Of a DNA stretch of 64,000 nucleotides, positions 1-9,582 are shown piece after piece. Under the pieces are notes generated by a model, which worked only from the letters and a program-made list of their open reading frames with translations, was not told the DNA's origin and did no database searches. The stretch spans positions 310,001 through 374,000 of the forward strand of contig NZ_AWUK01000013.1 in the NCBI RefSeq assembly GCF_000499205.1, in the 5' to 3' direction. The DNA is from Paenibacillus sp. MAEPY2. Its GTDB lineage: Bacteria; Bacillota; Bacilli; Paenibacillales; Paenibacillaceae. Numbering within the stretch: position 1 is the stretch's first letter; every line of letters starts with the position of its first letter. Position numbers and translations under genes: made by a program.

Positions 1-1906
1 TATCTTTGATCGTTGCCAAATCCTTGAGCAGTCCTGAGATATCCGTAATCAGACTATCGGACTGATAATCATCCTGATCTTCTTTCACTTCAAGCAGCAG
101 CTTGTCGCCTTTACGAATCAAATCGCCTAGAGTTACATAGATTTGGTTTTCTACATCTTGCAATTCCTGCCATTTGGCAGGTTTTTGCGAAGGCTTCAGT
201 CTAAGTGAAAATTGTCCAGTCTCGCCTGGAGAAGCATCGCTACGTTCAGGCAGCAGGCCGAACAGTGTATCGCTTAGTCGATCCCATATCTCCTTAACTT
301 CAACGGCAAGCGGGAACATCTGATCAATCATGGAGCCCCACTGTACCGAATTTTCATGTCCCGACAATTGAGAACGAAGCATCGGCAGTTGGCCATTACG
401 GCTATCTTTAAACAGTCGGGTCAATGTATGAACCAACGTAAAATATTTCATGTGAAGACCAAGATGCTTACCTGCTACATCCTCCAGATGATGTGCTTCA
501 TCAATGACGAGACTTTCGTAGGCTGGCAGCAGCTGATGTGCTGCTTTGACATCCGTAAACAATTTCGAATGATTCGTAATGACGATATCAGACAGCCCGG
601 CTTCGTGTTTCGCCCGATGATAGAAACATTTGCGGAACCAAGGACAGGAGCGTCCAAGACAGGATTCAGACTCACTCTGTACCGTCTCCCAGAAGTCTCC
701 TCCGCGCCCGCTTAGATTAAGCTCCTCGTCGTCTCCAGTCTCCGTCTGGGTAAGCCAGACAATCATCTGAGCTGCTGTAAAATAATCCTCTTTCGGTGTA
801 GCGAATTCACGTTTATTGATTTTATGCTCAAACTTACGCAGACACAGATAGTGCCCACGACCTTTGAACACCGCTGCCTTGAACGGGAACGGAACCACTT
901 GGGTCAGCATAGGAATATCCCGCTCTCTCAATTGCTCCTGCAGGTTGATGGTATGTGTGCTGACCATGACTTTCTGTTCCTGTTTCACACTTTCATAGAT
1001 GGCAGGCAACAAATAACCAAGCGATTTGCCTGTACCCGTTCCAGCTTCAATCAATAGATGCTTCTCTTCATCCAAAGCTTGTCGTACACTGCTGAACATC
1101 TGAGTTTGCGCCTCACGCTCCTCATAATGGTCCAGCGTCTCCTTCAGGTTATCTCTAACCTGATCCATAAACTGCTCGAAACTTACGTTTTCCAGCGGGT
1201 TACCCTCCCGCTCATCACGTGGTGAACCTATATCAGTCCAGTCACTCACGTTCAGGGCGAGCTGGCGATAATACGTATGACCATCCAGGTCCTGAATCGG
1301 CTCTGATTCCTTCTCAGTACGCATTCCGTCGAAGAACCAACCCAAGTCACTATCTTCTGGCGCAAACAGATCACTGAGGCGCTGGATCGTGATCAGAGGC
1401 AATGCACGCAGCTCATCGAGACACTTCAGTAATACAAAAGCTGTCGCAAGAGCATCACTGTCTGCCTGATGAGGGCGGTCATGCTGAAATCCGAATTCTG
1501 AAGACACATATCCGAGTTGATAAGAGCCCAGTGACGGGAACGTGATCTTCAGGAAATCAATCGTATCCAGGATACGTCCGGTGAACGGCAGGTAACCGCA
1601 GCGATCGAGTGCATTTTGAAGAAAGTGAAAATCAAAAGCAACGTTGTGCCCAACAAGAACAACATCGTCGAGTAGCGGAACCATCTCCATCATCATCTCT
1701 TCCAATGAGGGAGCATCCGCTACATCTTCATCAGTAATACCGGTTAACCCCGTAATAAACGGAGGAATCGGTACACCTGGGTTCACATAAGAACTATATA
1801 TTTGAGTTATGCTGTAGTCATGATCTATGATGGCAAGTCCGGCTTGTATAATCTCACCGTCGGACTGCGTGCCGGTTGTTTCGAAATCCAATACGGCAAA
1901 TTTCAT
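1..1906 (-). CDS. dinG: DinG-type helicase with N-terminal 3'-5' exonuclease domain (3' end cut by window)
   Basis: I translated this by hand because the stop lies beyond base 1. The ATG is at 1906 and about 634 codons are visible. Residues 1-170 form a DEDD exonuclease domain (start MKFAVLDFETTGTQ, later HNVAFDFHF and HQADSDALAT). After a linker comes the helicase: Walker A EAGTGTGKS, then a cysteine cluster (YLCL, SCLGRSCPWFRKC) matching the Fe-S site of XPD/DinG helicases, then a VIDEAHH box. The exonuclease-helicase fusion is the Bacillota form of DinG. It probably repairs or unwinds damaged DNA in the cytoplasm. It is last in the pan-side gene series as in B. subtilis, but a strong terminator separates it from the preceding TPR gene, so it probably has its own promoter (a possible TATGCT -10 with TG extension lies near 1950). 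Confidence 0.93.
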   Translation of the reverse strand, partial: MKFAVLDFETTGTQSDGEIIQAGLAIIDHDYSITQIYSSYVNPGVPIPPFITGLTGITDEDVADAPSLEEMMMEMVPLLDDVVLVGHNVAFDFHFLQNALDRCGYLPFTGRILDTIDFLKITFPSLGSYQLGYVSSEFGFQHDRPHQADSDALATAFVLLKCLDELRALPLITIQRLSDLFAPEDSDLGWFFDGMRTEKESEPIQDLDGHTYYRQLALNVSDWTDIGSPRDEREGNPLENVSFEQFMDQVRDNLKETLDHYEEREAQTQMFSSVRQALDEEKHLLIEAGTGTGKSLGYLLPAIYESVKQEQKVMVSTHTINLQEQLRERDIPMLTQVVPFPFKAAVFKGRGHYLCLRKFEHKINKREFATPKEDYFTAAQMIVWLTQTETGDDEELNLSGRGGDFWETVQSESESCLGRSCPWFRKCFYHRAKHEAGLSDIVITNHSKLFTDVKAAHQLLPAYESLVIDEAHHLEDVAGKHLGLHMKYFTLVHTLTRLFKDSRNGQLPMLRSQLSGHENSVQWGSMIDQMFPLAVEVKEIWDRLSDTLFGLLPERSDASPGETGQFSLRLKPSQKPAKWQELQDVENQIYVTLGDLIRKGDKLLLEVKEDQDDYQSDSLITDISGLLKDLATIKD

Positions 1907-1981
1907 TGCAATGTACGGTCCCTTCCATTCCAGTCTATGTTACAGCATAGCAAAAAAAAGGGCATTTGAAAATTAACTGAC

Positions 1982-2028
1982 AAAAAAGGCGGTGTCCCCT
2001 CCGCTATGCCAGAGGAGGGAACACCGTC
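1982..2028 (-). terminator. Terminator after the TPR gene
   Basis: On the minus strand a roughly 15-bp stem (GACGGTGTTCCCTCC against GGAGGGGACACCGCC, one G-U) is followed by six Ts. It lies between the TPR gene stop and the dinG start. Confidence 0.9.
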
Positions 2029-2048
2029 TTTATGCCGCCGAATGGCCT

Positions 2049-2702
2049 TTAATTTAAGGCAGTCAGCTGATTTGCATATTGCAATTTTCCGCTGTTTAAT
2101 CGACAGGCTTCCATGTTATACAGCGGTTCGGTCAACGTCGGGTCATACTGAAGCGCCTGCGCAAATAGTGAACATGCACCTTCAGGGTTCGCGAGTTTAG
2201 CCTCAATACAGCCCAGGACGTTACATACCAGTCCCTTCAATCTCGGCGAACCGTTCAGATGCATAATCCGCTGCAAGTGTATTCCAGCTTCCTCGGTTTG
2301 TTCCAGGTTAAGATGAGCAAGCGCCAGGTAAAATCGAGTCAATGCACTTTCCGGATAGTCGGTCACAACCCTGGAAAATTGCATAATAGCCTGCGGGTAC
2401 ATTTGCAGTTTGAAATAACCCTGACCGCGACTGAAACACTCCAGATGCAGTTCTGGCAGTGCGGTAACAGCTTCCTGTTCAGGCTCAAGGGAAGCGGGCT
2501 TATCTTTATCCAATTCCCGTTCCCTTACCTGGCTCATTTTTTCTTCAAACATCAGCCACTCATCAATCATCCCGTCACTCATCCGCTTTAGCAAATTCCA
2601 CTTTTGCAGCAATTCCTGTTTGTTTAGGCCTTCAGCAGAAGGGTAGCGCTTGATAATTTCATCTAACATGTCGTTCATTTCTGCGAAAACATGCTGGAAC
2701 AT
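2049..2702 (-). CDS. Tetratricopeptide repeat protein, 217 aa
   Basis: The protein is soluble, with no signal peptide. Residues 1-75 are charged and probably helical. From about residue 85 onward there are at least three degenerate TPR-like helix pairs (for example around FSRGQGYFKLQMYPQAIMQF, then the next pair at ALTRFYLALAHLNLEQTEEA and an ALQYDPTLTEPLYNM end). TPR repeats are protein-interaction modules, so a scaffold or adaptor role is likely, but no partner is evident. It sits between panD and dinG, where B. subtilis has unrelated small genes. The GGTGGGGATG segment before the ATG is the probable ribosome binding site. Function unknown. Confidence 0.75.
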   Translation of the reverse strand: MFQHVFAEMNDMLDEIIKRYPSAEGLNKQELLQKWNLLKRMSDGMIDEWLMFEEKMSQVRERELDKDKPASLEPEQEAVTALPELHLECFSRGQGYFKLQMYPQAIMQFSRVVTDYPESALTRFYLALAHLNLEQTEEAGIHLQRIMHLNGSPRLKGLVCNVLGCIEAKLANPEGACSLFAQALQYDPTLTEPLYNMEACRLNSGKLQYANQLTALN

Positions 2703-2795
2703 CGATGCATCCCCACCCTTGAAAAAATGGATTAGTGCAGTGACCTGTACTCATTTTTTGTAGAATGGGTCGATTTCATTCCCCTTACCAGTCGA

Positions 2796-3179
2796 TTACA
2801 TAATCGTTGCATGAACTTCGTGCTTCATCGTTTGCACTGGTTTATTCTGTCCATCCACAAATACAACTGTAGGTTTGTGATTATTTGCCTCTTCTTGAGA
2901 CATCATTGCATATGAAATGATAATGACGGTATCGCCAGGCTGTACCAGACGGGCTGCTGCTCCATTCAAACAGATGACACCACTTCCACGTGGCCCTGGA
3001 ATGACATAGGTTTCCAGACGGGCACCATTGTTGTTATTCACAATTTGTACTTTCTCATTTTCCATTAGATCAGAAGTTTCCATCAGATCTTCATCAATGG
3101 TAATGCTACCCACATAGTTCAGGTTTGCTTCTGTAACGGTTGCCCGGTGAATTTTGGATTTCATTAGTGTTCTAAACAT
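2796..3179 (-). CDS. panD: Aspartate 1-decarboxylase, pyruvoyl-dependent
   Basis: This enzyme makes beta-alanine from aspartate, one of the two halves joined by PanC to form pantothenate. The 127-residue length is normal for the family. The self-cleavage site that yields the pyruvoyl group is Gly24-Ser25 in YVGSITID, and the core motif around [12 protein letters not shown] and [14 protein letters not shown] is intact. The start overlaps the panC stop by 8 bases, so it is translated as the third gene of panB-panC-panD. It is a cytoplasmic tetramer in characterised species. Confidence 0.96.
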   Translation of the reverse strand: MFRTLMKSKIHRATVTEANLNYVGSITIDEDLMETSDLMENEKVQIVNNNNGARLETYVIPGPRGSGVICLNGAAARLVQPGDTVIIISYAMMSQEEANNHKPTVVFVDGQNKPVQTMKHEVHATIM

Positions 3180-4068
3180 GGGACAGCACCTCCGATTTTT
3201 GCAGTCTTATATTGTCAATCAATCTCGTTTTGCCGAATTTTACTGCAAGTGCGATCAGCAGATCGTCCCGGCCATGAACTTTTTCCTGATCCGCAAGTGG
3301 CTCCAAACTTGGAAAAGCCTGAATTTCAGCATAATCAATCACGGCCATTGGTGAACGTTCAATGTTCTGGCGCAATATGCCGCGGATATCCGCTGCTGTC
3401 ATCGCCGTCCCTGCATCTACAGCTTCCTGTGCCACACGCAGTGCCTTGGACAGAACAAGAGCTTCCTGACGTTGTTCGGTGCTGAGGTACACGTTGCGAG
3501 AACTAAGCGCCAAACCATCACTTTCACGGACAATAGGACATGGTACAATCTCTACTGCCATGTTCAAATCGTTAACCATCTGTTGGATCACAGCAACCTG
3601 CTGTGCGTCCTTCATGCCGAAAAATGCACGCTGCGGTTGTACAATATTAAACAGCTTCGAGACGACCGTAGTTACTCCGTCAAAATGACCCGGACGGGAA
3701 GCACCGCATAAGCGATCCGTTAAACGGGAAACCGATACGGTCGTTTGTGTAGGCTGTGGATACATCTCTTCAACAGAGGGAATAAATACGATATCCACTC
3801 CTTTTGCACGTGCTGTTTCCACATCTCTTGCTTCATCCCTAGGGTAACTGTCAAAGTCTTCATTGGGACCGAATTGAATCGGATTTACAAATATGCTCAA
3901 AACCACGATATCACTTTGTTGTTTGGCCGCATGCATCAAACTTGCATGGCCTTCATGAAGAAATCCCATCGTAGGCACAAGTCCTACAACCGACTCTCTG
4001 GACTGAATCGACTGACGTTGCAAGCTAAGTTCTTGTCTTAATTCTGCGATTGTCCGTATCACTTTCAT
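3172..4068 (-). CDS. panC: Pantothenate synthetase
   Basis: This ATP-dependent ligase joins pantoate to beta-alanine, the last step of vitamin B5 synthesis. The 298-residue protein shows the nucleotidyltransferase HIGH-type motif as LHEGH (residues 37-41), PTMGFLHEG around it, the [13 protein letters not shown] pantoate-binding stretch and FFGMKDAQQ. The [10 protein letters not shown] segment corresponds to the KMSKS-like loop. Its ATG overlaps the panB stop (ATGA, 4 bases) and its own end overlaps panD, a tightly coupled operon. A complete, ordinary enzyme. Confidence 0.96.
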   Translation of the reverse strand: MKVIRTIAELRQELSLQRQSIQSRESVVGLVPTMGFLHEGHASLMHAAKQQSDIVVLSIFVNPIQFGPNEDFDSYPRDEARDVETARAKGVDIVFIPSVEEMYPQPTQTTVSVSRLTDRLCGASRPGHFDGVTTVVSKLFNIVQPQRAFFGMKDAQQVAVIQQMVNDLNMAVEIVPCPIVRESDGLALSSRNVYLSTEQRQEALVLSKALRVAQEAVDAGTAMTAADIRGILRQNIERSPMAVIDYAEIQAFPSLEPLADQEKVHGRDDLLIALAVKFGKTRLIDNIRLQKSEVLSHV

Positions 4069-4946
4069 ACGTTGGTCTCCACCTTTTCTTTACGTTGTCC
4101 GTACAGTTGATCTAGAACGCCGTCAGCAGCGGTAAATACATGCTCTTCGGCCGGGAACGAACGGTCCTTAACTTCTTTCACATAGGATTCAATGCTATTG
4201 CGAATCAATGTACCTACGTCTCCATACGTTTTGACAAAGCGTTTTGGCGTGTATGGGGAAGCATACTGAACCACATCATGGAATACCAGTACCTGACCAT
4301 CACATCCTCTGCCTGCGCCTATACCAATCGTAGGAATAGTCAATTCTTCCGAGATCGCTCTTGCCACTTCTTCAGTGACCAATTCCAGTACAATGCCGAA
4401 AGCTCCGGCCGCTTCAAGCGCCTTGGCCTCGTCCATGAGACGTCTGGCATCTGCAGCATCCTTGCCCTGAATGCGATAACCACCAATTTGATTCACGGAT
4501 TGAGGAGTCAGTCCAATATGTCCAAGAACAGGCACACCAGCTTGAACAATCGCTTTTACCGTATCTGCGATTTCGAGACCGCCCTCCATCTTGACCGCAT
4601 GTGCATGTCCTTCCTGCATCAGGCGACGGACACCTTTGAGTGTCTCGTCCACGCTGCCATGGTACGTCATAAAGGGCATATCCGCAACGATAAACGTATT
4701 TCCCGCACCACGCACAACAGAGCGTGTATGGTACACCATATCGTCAATCGTAACAGGTAAGGTAGAGTTATAACCCAGCACCACGTTGCCCAGTGAATCA
4801 CCCACCAGAATTAGATCGATACCTGCTTCCTCAGCCAATTGAGCTGTCGGATAATCGTAAGCTGTAATCATACTAAGCGGCACGCCGTCCTGCTTATATT
4901 TTTTCATTTTCACAATATTCAATGGTTGTTTGTTTGCCATTTTCAT
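4065..4946 (-). CDS. panB: 3-methyl-2-oxobutanoate hydroxymethyltransferase
   Basis: PanB transfers a one-carbon unit from methylene-THF to ketoisovalerate, the committed step to pantoate. The conserved VGDSLGNVVLGY and DMPFMTYHGS segments and the KMEGG motif are present, and the length of about 293 residues is normal. The open frame extends to an ATG at 4961, but that codon is part of the GAGAGGAG ribosome binding site. The ATG at 4946, five bases after it, is the better start (ATG 4940 is also possible). Upstream is a roughly 200-base leader ending in a terminator, suggesting the operon is controlled by attenuation. Confidence 0.95.
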   Translation of the reverse strand: MKMANKQPLNIVKMKKYKQDGVPLSMITAYDYPTAQLAEEAGIDLILVGDSLGNVVLGYNSTLPVTIDDMVYHTRSVVRGAGNTFIVADMPFMTYHGSVDETLKGVRRLMQEGHAHAVKMEGGLEIADTVKAIVQAGVPVLGHIGLTPQSVNQIGGYRIQGKDAADARRLMDEAKALEAAGAFGIVLELVTEEVARAISEELTIPTIGIGAGRGCDGQVLVFHDVVQYASPYTPKRFVKTYGDVGTLIRNSIESYVKEVKDRSFPAEEHVFTAADGVLDQLYGQRKEKVETNV

Positions 4947-4981
4947 CATGGCTCCTCTCATCTTTTCAATTTAAACGCAAC

Positions 4982-5010
4982 AAAAAAACCTTTTAGTTTC
5001 CACTAAAAAG
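4982..5010 (-). terminator. Intrinsic terminator or attenuator just before panB
   Basis: A nine-pair stem (CTTTTTAGT, loop GGAA, ACTAAAAGG, one G-U) is followed by seven Ts. The T run ends only about 35 bases before the panB start. It could end birA transcripts or act as a regulated attenuator inside the panB leader. Confidence 0.75.
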
Positions 5011-5204
5011 TCCCGAAAAGTCAAAAAAGAGTCACTTGCGATCGTCCCTTCTGTCTCGGTCCTCTTCGGCTCAGAGCAGAATCCAACAACTCACTTTGTT
5101 CATTTATTACCATTCCTGCCTTGTCACTGCAACAAATATGAAGCAGAACAAAGCATACTATTGCCGGAGTGCAATTCGGTCTGTAATAGCCGATATCGCC
5201 TCAC
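5011..5204 (-). promoter_or_regulatory. Structured 5' leader of panBCD (candidate pan-motif RNA)
   Basis: Reading in the transcript direction from about 5204, I see a hairpin AUUGC-ACUCCG-GCAAU. After it comes a perfect 8-bp outer stem CUUUGUUC/GAACAAAG enclosing smaller pairings (UUGU/ACAA). A further hairpin domain (UUCUGCUC with GAG-A-CAGAA) follows, and then the terminator at 4982-5010. No T-box consensus is present. A pan RNA motif is known from 5' leaders of panB operons in Bacillota. The position fits, but I cannot confirm its two conserved bulged adenosines by eye. The non-coding stretch 4947-5279 holds nothing else. Confidence 0.5.
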
Positions 5205-5210
5205 GAACAC

Positions 5211-5239
5211 AGTATACCAAAGTTCTGCCCAAAGTTCAC
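5211..5239 (-). promoter_or_regulatory. Possible sigma-A promoter for panBCD
   Basis: The -10 box TATACT (5216-5211) is preceded by TGG, an extended -10. A weak -35 GTGAAC lies at 5239-5234 with a 17-base spacer. It would start a leader of about 250 bases ahead of panB. Confidence 0.45.
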
Positions 5240-5279
5240 GTCTTATGTTCATTTTGACGGTGTAAATTCGACAAATTGT

Positions 5280-6257
5280 TTAATTTACCAATGAAACTTC
5301 ACCAGAGTAAACCGAGACACGCTCACCGTTTGGCTTCTCCACAATCAATGCTCCAGAAGGATCAAGGCCCATTGCTATACCTTCGATGATGCCCTGTGGA
5401 TTAGCCACCTTAATTTCACGATTCATGGATATGGACAAAGCTTCCCAGAGTGAAGAGATCACACCGAAGCCTTCTTTTTGATACAAAAAATACAAACGCT
5501 CCAATTCCGAGAGAATGGCCGCTGCAAGTCTAGTCCGGTCTATGGTTTGTCCTGTCTCCATTTTGAGTGAAGTTGCAATGGGTATCAAATCTTCAGGGTA
5601 ATCCTTCGAATCGAAGTTAACATCAACGCCTATGCCCGCTACACAATAACGCACTTCGTGATCTTCAACAGTTGATTCAAGCAGAATCCCACATACCTTC
5701 CGACCAGCTATCAAAAGATCATTTGGCCATTTGATTCCAGCATCTGCACCTGTATATGACCGAATAGCACGACACACGGCCACACCCGTTAATAAGGTCA
5801 GCTGTGGTGTATTTTGCAGAGCAAGTTCAGGGCGCATAAGAACGCTCATCCAGATACCTCTCCCGGGTGGGGAGAACCATTTACGGCCAAAGCGGCCTCG
5901 CCCTCCCGTCTGTTCTTCCGCCAGAACAACTGCTCCTTCGCCTTGCCCTTGCTCAGCCATCTGCTGAACATCCCCTTGCGTGGACAAAGTGGAATTCAGG
6001 ATTATGGCTTTCCGACCAAACACCGTGGTTTCCAGTGCCAGCTGAAGCGCAGTGGCATCAATGCTGTCCGGTTGCGTGACCAAGCGGTACCCTTTGCGTG
6101 ATACGGCTTCAAACTCATAACCCATGTCACGCAGTTTGTTTACGTGCTTCCACACGGCTGTTCGGCTAATGGACAGGTTGCGACTGATCTCTTCACCAGA
6201 CACAAACTCTCCCTCTGCATTCAGCAACATATGTAACAGATCCTCATGCTTTGTCAT
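5280..6257 (-). CDS. birA: Biotin-[acetyl-CoA-carboxylase] ligase / biotin repressor
   Basis: This bifunctional protein attaches biotin to acetyl-CoA carboxylase and represses biotin genes. Residues 1-60 form a winged helix (GEEISRNLSISRTAVWKHVNKL). The ligase domain carries EEQTGGRGRFGRKWFSP, the biotinyl-AMP loop, then KWPNDLLIAGRKVCGILLES. The C-terminal SH3-like domain includes the VYSGEVSLV end. Length 325 aa is typical of the repressor form. It overlaps the cca stop by 14 bases, so cca and birA are co-translated. The order cca-birA-panBCD matches B. subtilis. Confidence 0.95.
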   Translation of the reverse strand: MTKHEDLLHMLLNAEGEFVSGEEISRNLSISRTAVWKHVNKLRDMGYEFEAVSRKGYRLVTQPDSIDATALQLALETTVFGRKAIILNSTLSTQGDVQQMAEQGQGEGAVVLAEEQTGGRGRFGRKWFSPPGRGIWMSVLMRPELALQNTPQLTLLTGVAVCRAIRSYTGADAGIKWPNDLLIAGRKVCGILLESTVEDHEVRYCVAGIGVDVNFDSKDYPEDLIPIATSLKMETGQTIDRTRLAAAILSELERLYFLYQKEGFGVISSLWEALSISMNREIKVANPQGIIEGIAMGLDPSGALIVEKPNGERVSVYSGEVSLVN

Positions 6258-7542
6258 CTGCAGCCACCCGCTTTACTTCGTTGGTCAGCATATCATGCTG
6301 ATTCGCTATATTTCCGATCGCAGTCTCTCTTAGGAGATGTTTCATCAATTGTCCCAGCCATGGTCCGCCCTTGCGTCCAAGTTGCTGCAAAACGTTCTCA
6401 CCCGTAATATGCAGATCTTTCAGTTCATACACCTTCATGGATTGACTCCACGCAGCACCTCGGGACTGTATTACAGCAATCTGTTCTTCGTGCAGAACCT
6501 CATGTTCTCGCCAGCCTGTTGGAAGCAGTCGTTGAATCATGAGCCAGTCCTCTGTCGCCTGACGTCCGCTAGACAGCACAGTTACAATCCATTCTGAACG
6601 CAGTGCCTCTTCGTCCTTCTGCTCTTGTACGACAGCCTTGATTAACTGTTCGACCTGGAGAACTCCACTGATGCGGGAACGATCATCATTAGAAAATGTC
6701 CATTTTCGAAGTAAAGCTTCTGCTTCATCCCTGGTATAATGGCCGGCAATCAGCAGCAGGGACCAGCGTAATAATACGTTTTCTTCTATCAATTGTTCCA
6801 TATTGGACAGGAGGTCTTTATTGAATCGTTCCATGTGGATTGGTGCCTTCACATGCTCCAGCGCCTGGCTGCGAAACAGCAATTCCAGACCGTGCAGCGG
6901 ATGTGGGCCTGCCATCATTTTCACCATTTCGGTACGTACTCTTTCCATGGCGATATGTTGTAGCAGATCCTTTTGTCGAATTAGCCCCTTCCAGGTGTTG
7001 TGGGCAATTTTAAAATCAAATACCGAAGCAAAACGAACACATCGAAGCATGCGCAACGCATCTTCACCGAAGCGCTCAGTCGCCAATCCCACACATCTGA
7101 CCCGTCCATCCTGAATATCCAACTGTCCACCAAAAGGATCAACGATATTTCCGTCCCGATCCACAGCGAGAGCATTCATCGTGAAGTCACGCCGCTGCAA
7201 ATCCTCTTTGACATCCTGCACAAAATGAACGGCAGCAGGTCTTCGATTATCCTTATATTCGGATTCGGTGCGGAATGTCGTAACCTCAAAGTAAAAGCCT
7301 CCTGAACGAACAGTAACCGTTCCATGCTGGAGGCCCGTAGGAATACAATTTGCGAATAATTCCATGACTTGCTCAGGGGAAGCTGACGTGGTGATATCCA
7401 TATCATCCACGCGACGTCCCAGCAATTCATCACGCACACAACCACCTACCCAGTAGGCGTTGTACCCTTTATCATTTAATGTCCGCAGCACCTGTTCACT
7501 TTGTCTTGCCATTTCAGGATCTACCTGTGTCCATTGAACCAC
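6244..7542 (-). CDS. cca: CCA tRNA nucleotidyltransferase
   Basis: The enzyme adds or repairs the 3' CCA of tRNAs. The class II nucleotidyltransferase head is clear: VGGCVRDELLGRRVDDMDITTSA with the DxD metal site, then RRDFTMNALAVD and the RFGEDALRMLRCVRFAS neck motif. The roughly 432-residue length is normal. The start is GTG at 7542 with GAGGTGA six bases upstream. It is a cytoplasmic enzyme lying downstream of the bacillithiol genes. Confidence 0.95.
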   Translation of the reverse strand: MVQWTQVDPEMARQSEQVLRTLNDKGYNAYWVGGCVRDELLGRRVDDMDITTSASPEQVMELFANCIPTGLQHGTVTVRSGGFYFEVTTFRTESEYKDNRRPAAVHFVQDVKEDLQRRDFTMNALAVDRDGNIVDPFGGQLDIQDGRVRCVGLATERFGEDALRMLRCVRFASVFDFKIAHNTWKGLIRQKDLLQHIAMERVRTEMVKMMAGPHPLHGLELLFRSQALEHVKAPIHMERFNKDLLSNMEQLIEENVLLRWSLLLIAGHYTRDEAEALLRKWTFSNDDRSRISGVLQVEQLIKAVVQEQKDEEALRSEWIVTVLSSGRQATEDWLMIQRLLPTGWREHEVLHEEQIAVIQSRGAAWSQSMKVYELKDLHITGENVLQQLGRKGGPWLGQLMKHLLRETAIGNIANQHDMLTNEVKRVAADDKA

Positions 7543-7623
7543 TTATTATCACCTCATAACTACGTGTTGCTTGGTGTGGCTTACACAGATATATTTCCGC
7601 GATGGAACTATCCGATCTAATAA

Positions 7624-8784
7624 TCAGCCACAAATCGGCTTCAGATTCGGAACTTCACGTCCCAGCACGCGGTAGTATATTTGTTCATATTCATGCCGAA
7701 TGGCATCATTGCAGAAATCATGGTGTGCCCGTTTCAAGCACGCTTCTCTGAAATCCGCTATTAAACGGTCGTCCGTCAACAAACGAATTGTGTTCTCTGC
7801 CATTGATTGTGTGTCGCCGATTGGAGACAAAAATCCGGTCTTGCCGTGCAGTACCAGTTCAGGGATACCCCCTGCCTGTGATCCAATGGTAGGGACACCA
7901 CAAGCCATGGCTTCGAGTGCCACCAGTCCAAAACTTTCTTTCTCCGACGGCAGCATCAACACATCAGCCATTGAAATGACTTGCGCAATATCATCCTGCT
8001 TACCCAGAAAATGAACTTTGTCATTCAGTCCAAGCTCATTAATCTTCCATTGAATCTTCGGTAAATCTGGTCCTTCTCCAACAAATAACAGTTTGGAAGG
8101 TACCTGTTCCTGTACCTGACGGAACACCTCCACCACATCCTGTGTTCTCTTCACAGGGCGGAAGTTGGAGATATGCATCAGTATTTTTTCATGAGGAGCT
8201 GCGAAGTCTCTACGCAGACTTGCTGCATCACGTGGATAATAGATTCTTTTATCAATAAAGTTATAGGTCAGGTCAATGGGACGTCTAATATCGAGCAAAT
8301 CGATTGTTTCACGAATCAAATCTTGTGATACTGCCGTAACAGCATCGCTCTCGTTAATGGCAAGTCGAATCAAATCCTTCAACGACTCATCCTGTGCCAG
8401 TACGGTAATGTCTGTTCCGTGTAACGTTGTTACCACCTTTAAATCCTCACCAACCATTTGCTTTGCCAAAAAGGCACATACCGCATGTGGCACCGCATAA
8501 TGGACATGTAGCAGATCCAACTTCTGTGCTTTGGCTACTTGCGCCATCTTCGTGGCCAATGAGAGATCATATGGCGGATAACGGAAGACGTAATAATCAT
8601 TGACCTCAACTTCATGATAAAAAATATTTTTCTGGAATGTACCCAGTCTGAACGGGATACTATTAGCAATAAAATGAACCTGGTGACCCTGTTCGGCAAG
8701 CAATTTGCCCAGCTCCGTTGCGACAACGCCAGACCCTCCGAGGGACGGATAACAGGTAATACCGATTTTTAGCTTTTGATCCAT
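7624..8784 (-). CDS. bshA: N-acetyl-alpha-D-glucosaminyl L-malate synthase (bacillithiol step 1)
   Basis: This GT-B (GT4) glycosyltransferase couples UDP-GlcNAc to L-malate, the first step in bacillithiol synthesis. The N-terminal CYPSLGGSGVVATELGK motif is characteristic of BshA. The C-terminal nucleotide-sugar site is PSEKESFGLVALEAMACGVP. The 386-residue length is typical. It precedes cca, and bshB1 lies just upstream, so the first two pathway enzymes are in one gene series. bshC is not in this window. Confidence 0.94.
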   Translation of the reverse strand: MDQKLKIGITCYPSLGGSGVVATELGKLLAEQGHQVHFIANSIPFRLGTFQKNIFYHEVEVNDYYVFRYPPYDLSLATKMAQVAKAQKLDLLHVHYAVPHAVCAFLAKQMVGEDLKVVTTLHGTDITVLAQDESLKDLIRLAINESDAVTAVSQDLIRETIDLLDIRRPIDLTYNFIDKRIYYPRDAASLRRDFAAPHEKILMHISNFRPVKRTQDVVEVFRQVQEQVPSKLLFVGEGPDLPKIQWKINELGLNDKVHFLGKQDDIAQVISMADVLMLPSEKESFGLVALEAMACGVPTIGSQAGGIPELVLHGKTGFLSPIGDTQSMAENTIRLLTDDRLIADFREACLKRAHHDFCNDAIRHEYEQIYYRVLGREVPNLKPICG

Positions 8785-8880
8785 CCGGTGGACGCTCCTT
8801 TAATCTCCCGCTTGTGCAGGTTGATGTAATGCAACGGAAATGCAATTGATAACTGATGTATACGAGCAAGTTCGATCGTT

Positions 8881-9582
8881 TTATGACTTGGCTGCTTGGC
8901 CAAATTGATGAACTACATAAGGTGTAATACTAGCGAATCCTTCTGCATAAGGAATAAGGCTCCGCTGTCCCAACAAAGAATCCCTAGCTCTCACACGTTC
9001 AATATACCCTTGAGTCAATGGAGTGGCAACTGCCCCTTCTCCCAATTCGAACTGAGAACGATAACTAAGCAATGAATTTTCCTTTTGCTCATAGTGTTCC
9101 GTAATATCCACAATCAAATCCGTTGGTCCGATATCGTTAATGAAGTAAAAATACAATTCTTTCACCTGAACTGCGGGCATGTCTGGCTTATAGTTTCTAA
9201 GCTTGGCATTGAATACAGCCTCCTGCACCAACTTGCTGCACATTACATGATCCGGATGGCGATCCTCCCAATATGGCGCAAACACGATTCGAGGCGCCTG
9301 ACGGCGTATCTCCGCCGTCACAGCCTCTATGTGTTCAGGAGTAATATACAGCCCGCGATCAGGCAAACCGAGATTGCTTCGACACGAAAGACCGAGGACG
9401 CGGGAGGCTTGCTCCGCTTCCTCGGCTCTGCGCTCTACTGTCCCGTTGGAAGACATCTCTGCCCGGGTCAGATCACACACGCCTACTTTCAGTCCCGCTG
9501 CAGTATGTTTGGCAATCGTTCCTGCCATCCCAATCTCTGCATCATCCGCGTGTGCACCGAATATGAGAATGTCCAAACTCAT
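8881..9582 (-). CDS. bshB1: N-acetylglucosaminyl-L-malate deacetylase (bacillithiol step 2)
   Basis: A LmbE/PIG-L family zinc deacetylase that removes the acetyl group from GlcNAc-malate. The metal-binding [13 protein letters not shown] motif (His-x-Asp-Asp) is at residues 10-22, and the third ligand is in DRHPDH (about residue 110). The 233-residue length matches BshB1. Its ATG overlaps the mgsA stop by four bases, an arrangement also found in B. subtilis, so dapB-mgsA-bshB1-bshA-cca-birA is one gene series. Confidence 0.94.
   Translation of the reverse strand: MSLDILIFGAHADDAEIGMAGTIAKHTAAGLKVGVCDLTRAEMSSNGTVERRAEEAEQASRVLGLSCRSNLGLPDRGLYITPEHIEAVTAEIRRQAPRIVFAPYWEDRHPDHVMCSKLVQEAVFNAKLRNYKPDMPAVQVKELYFYFINDIGPTDLIVDITEHYEQKENSLLSYRSQFELGEGAVATPLTQGYIERVRARDSLLGQRSLIPYAEGFASITPYVVHQFGQAAKS

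Noticed and set aside
4982..5204. A T-box leader for panB
   Set aside because: The AGGGUGGNACCGCG consensus is absent.
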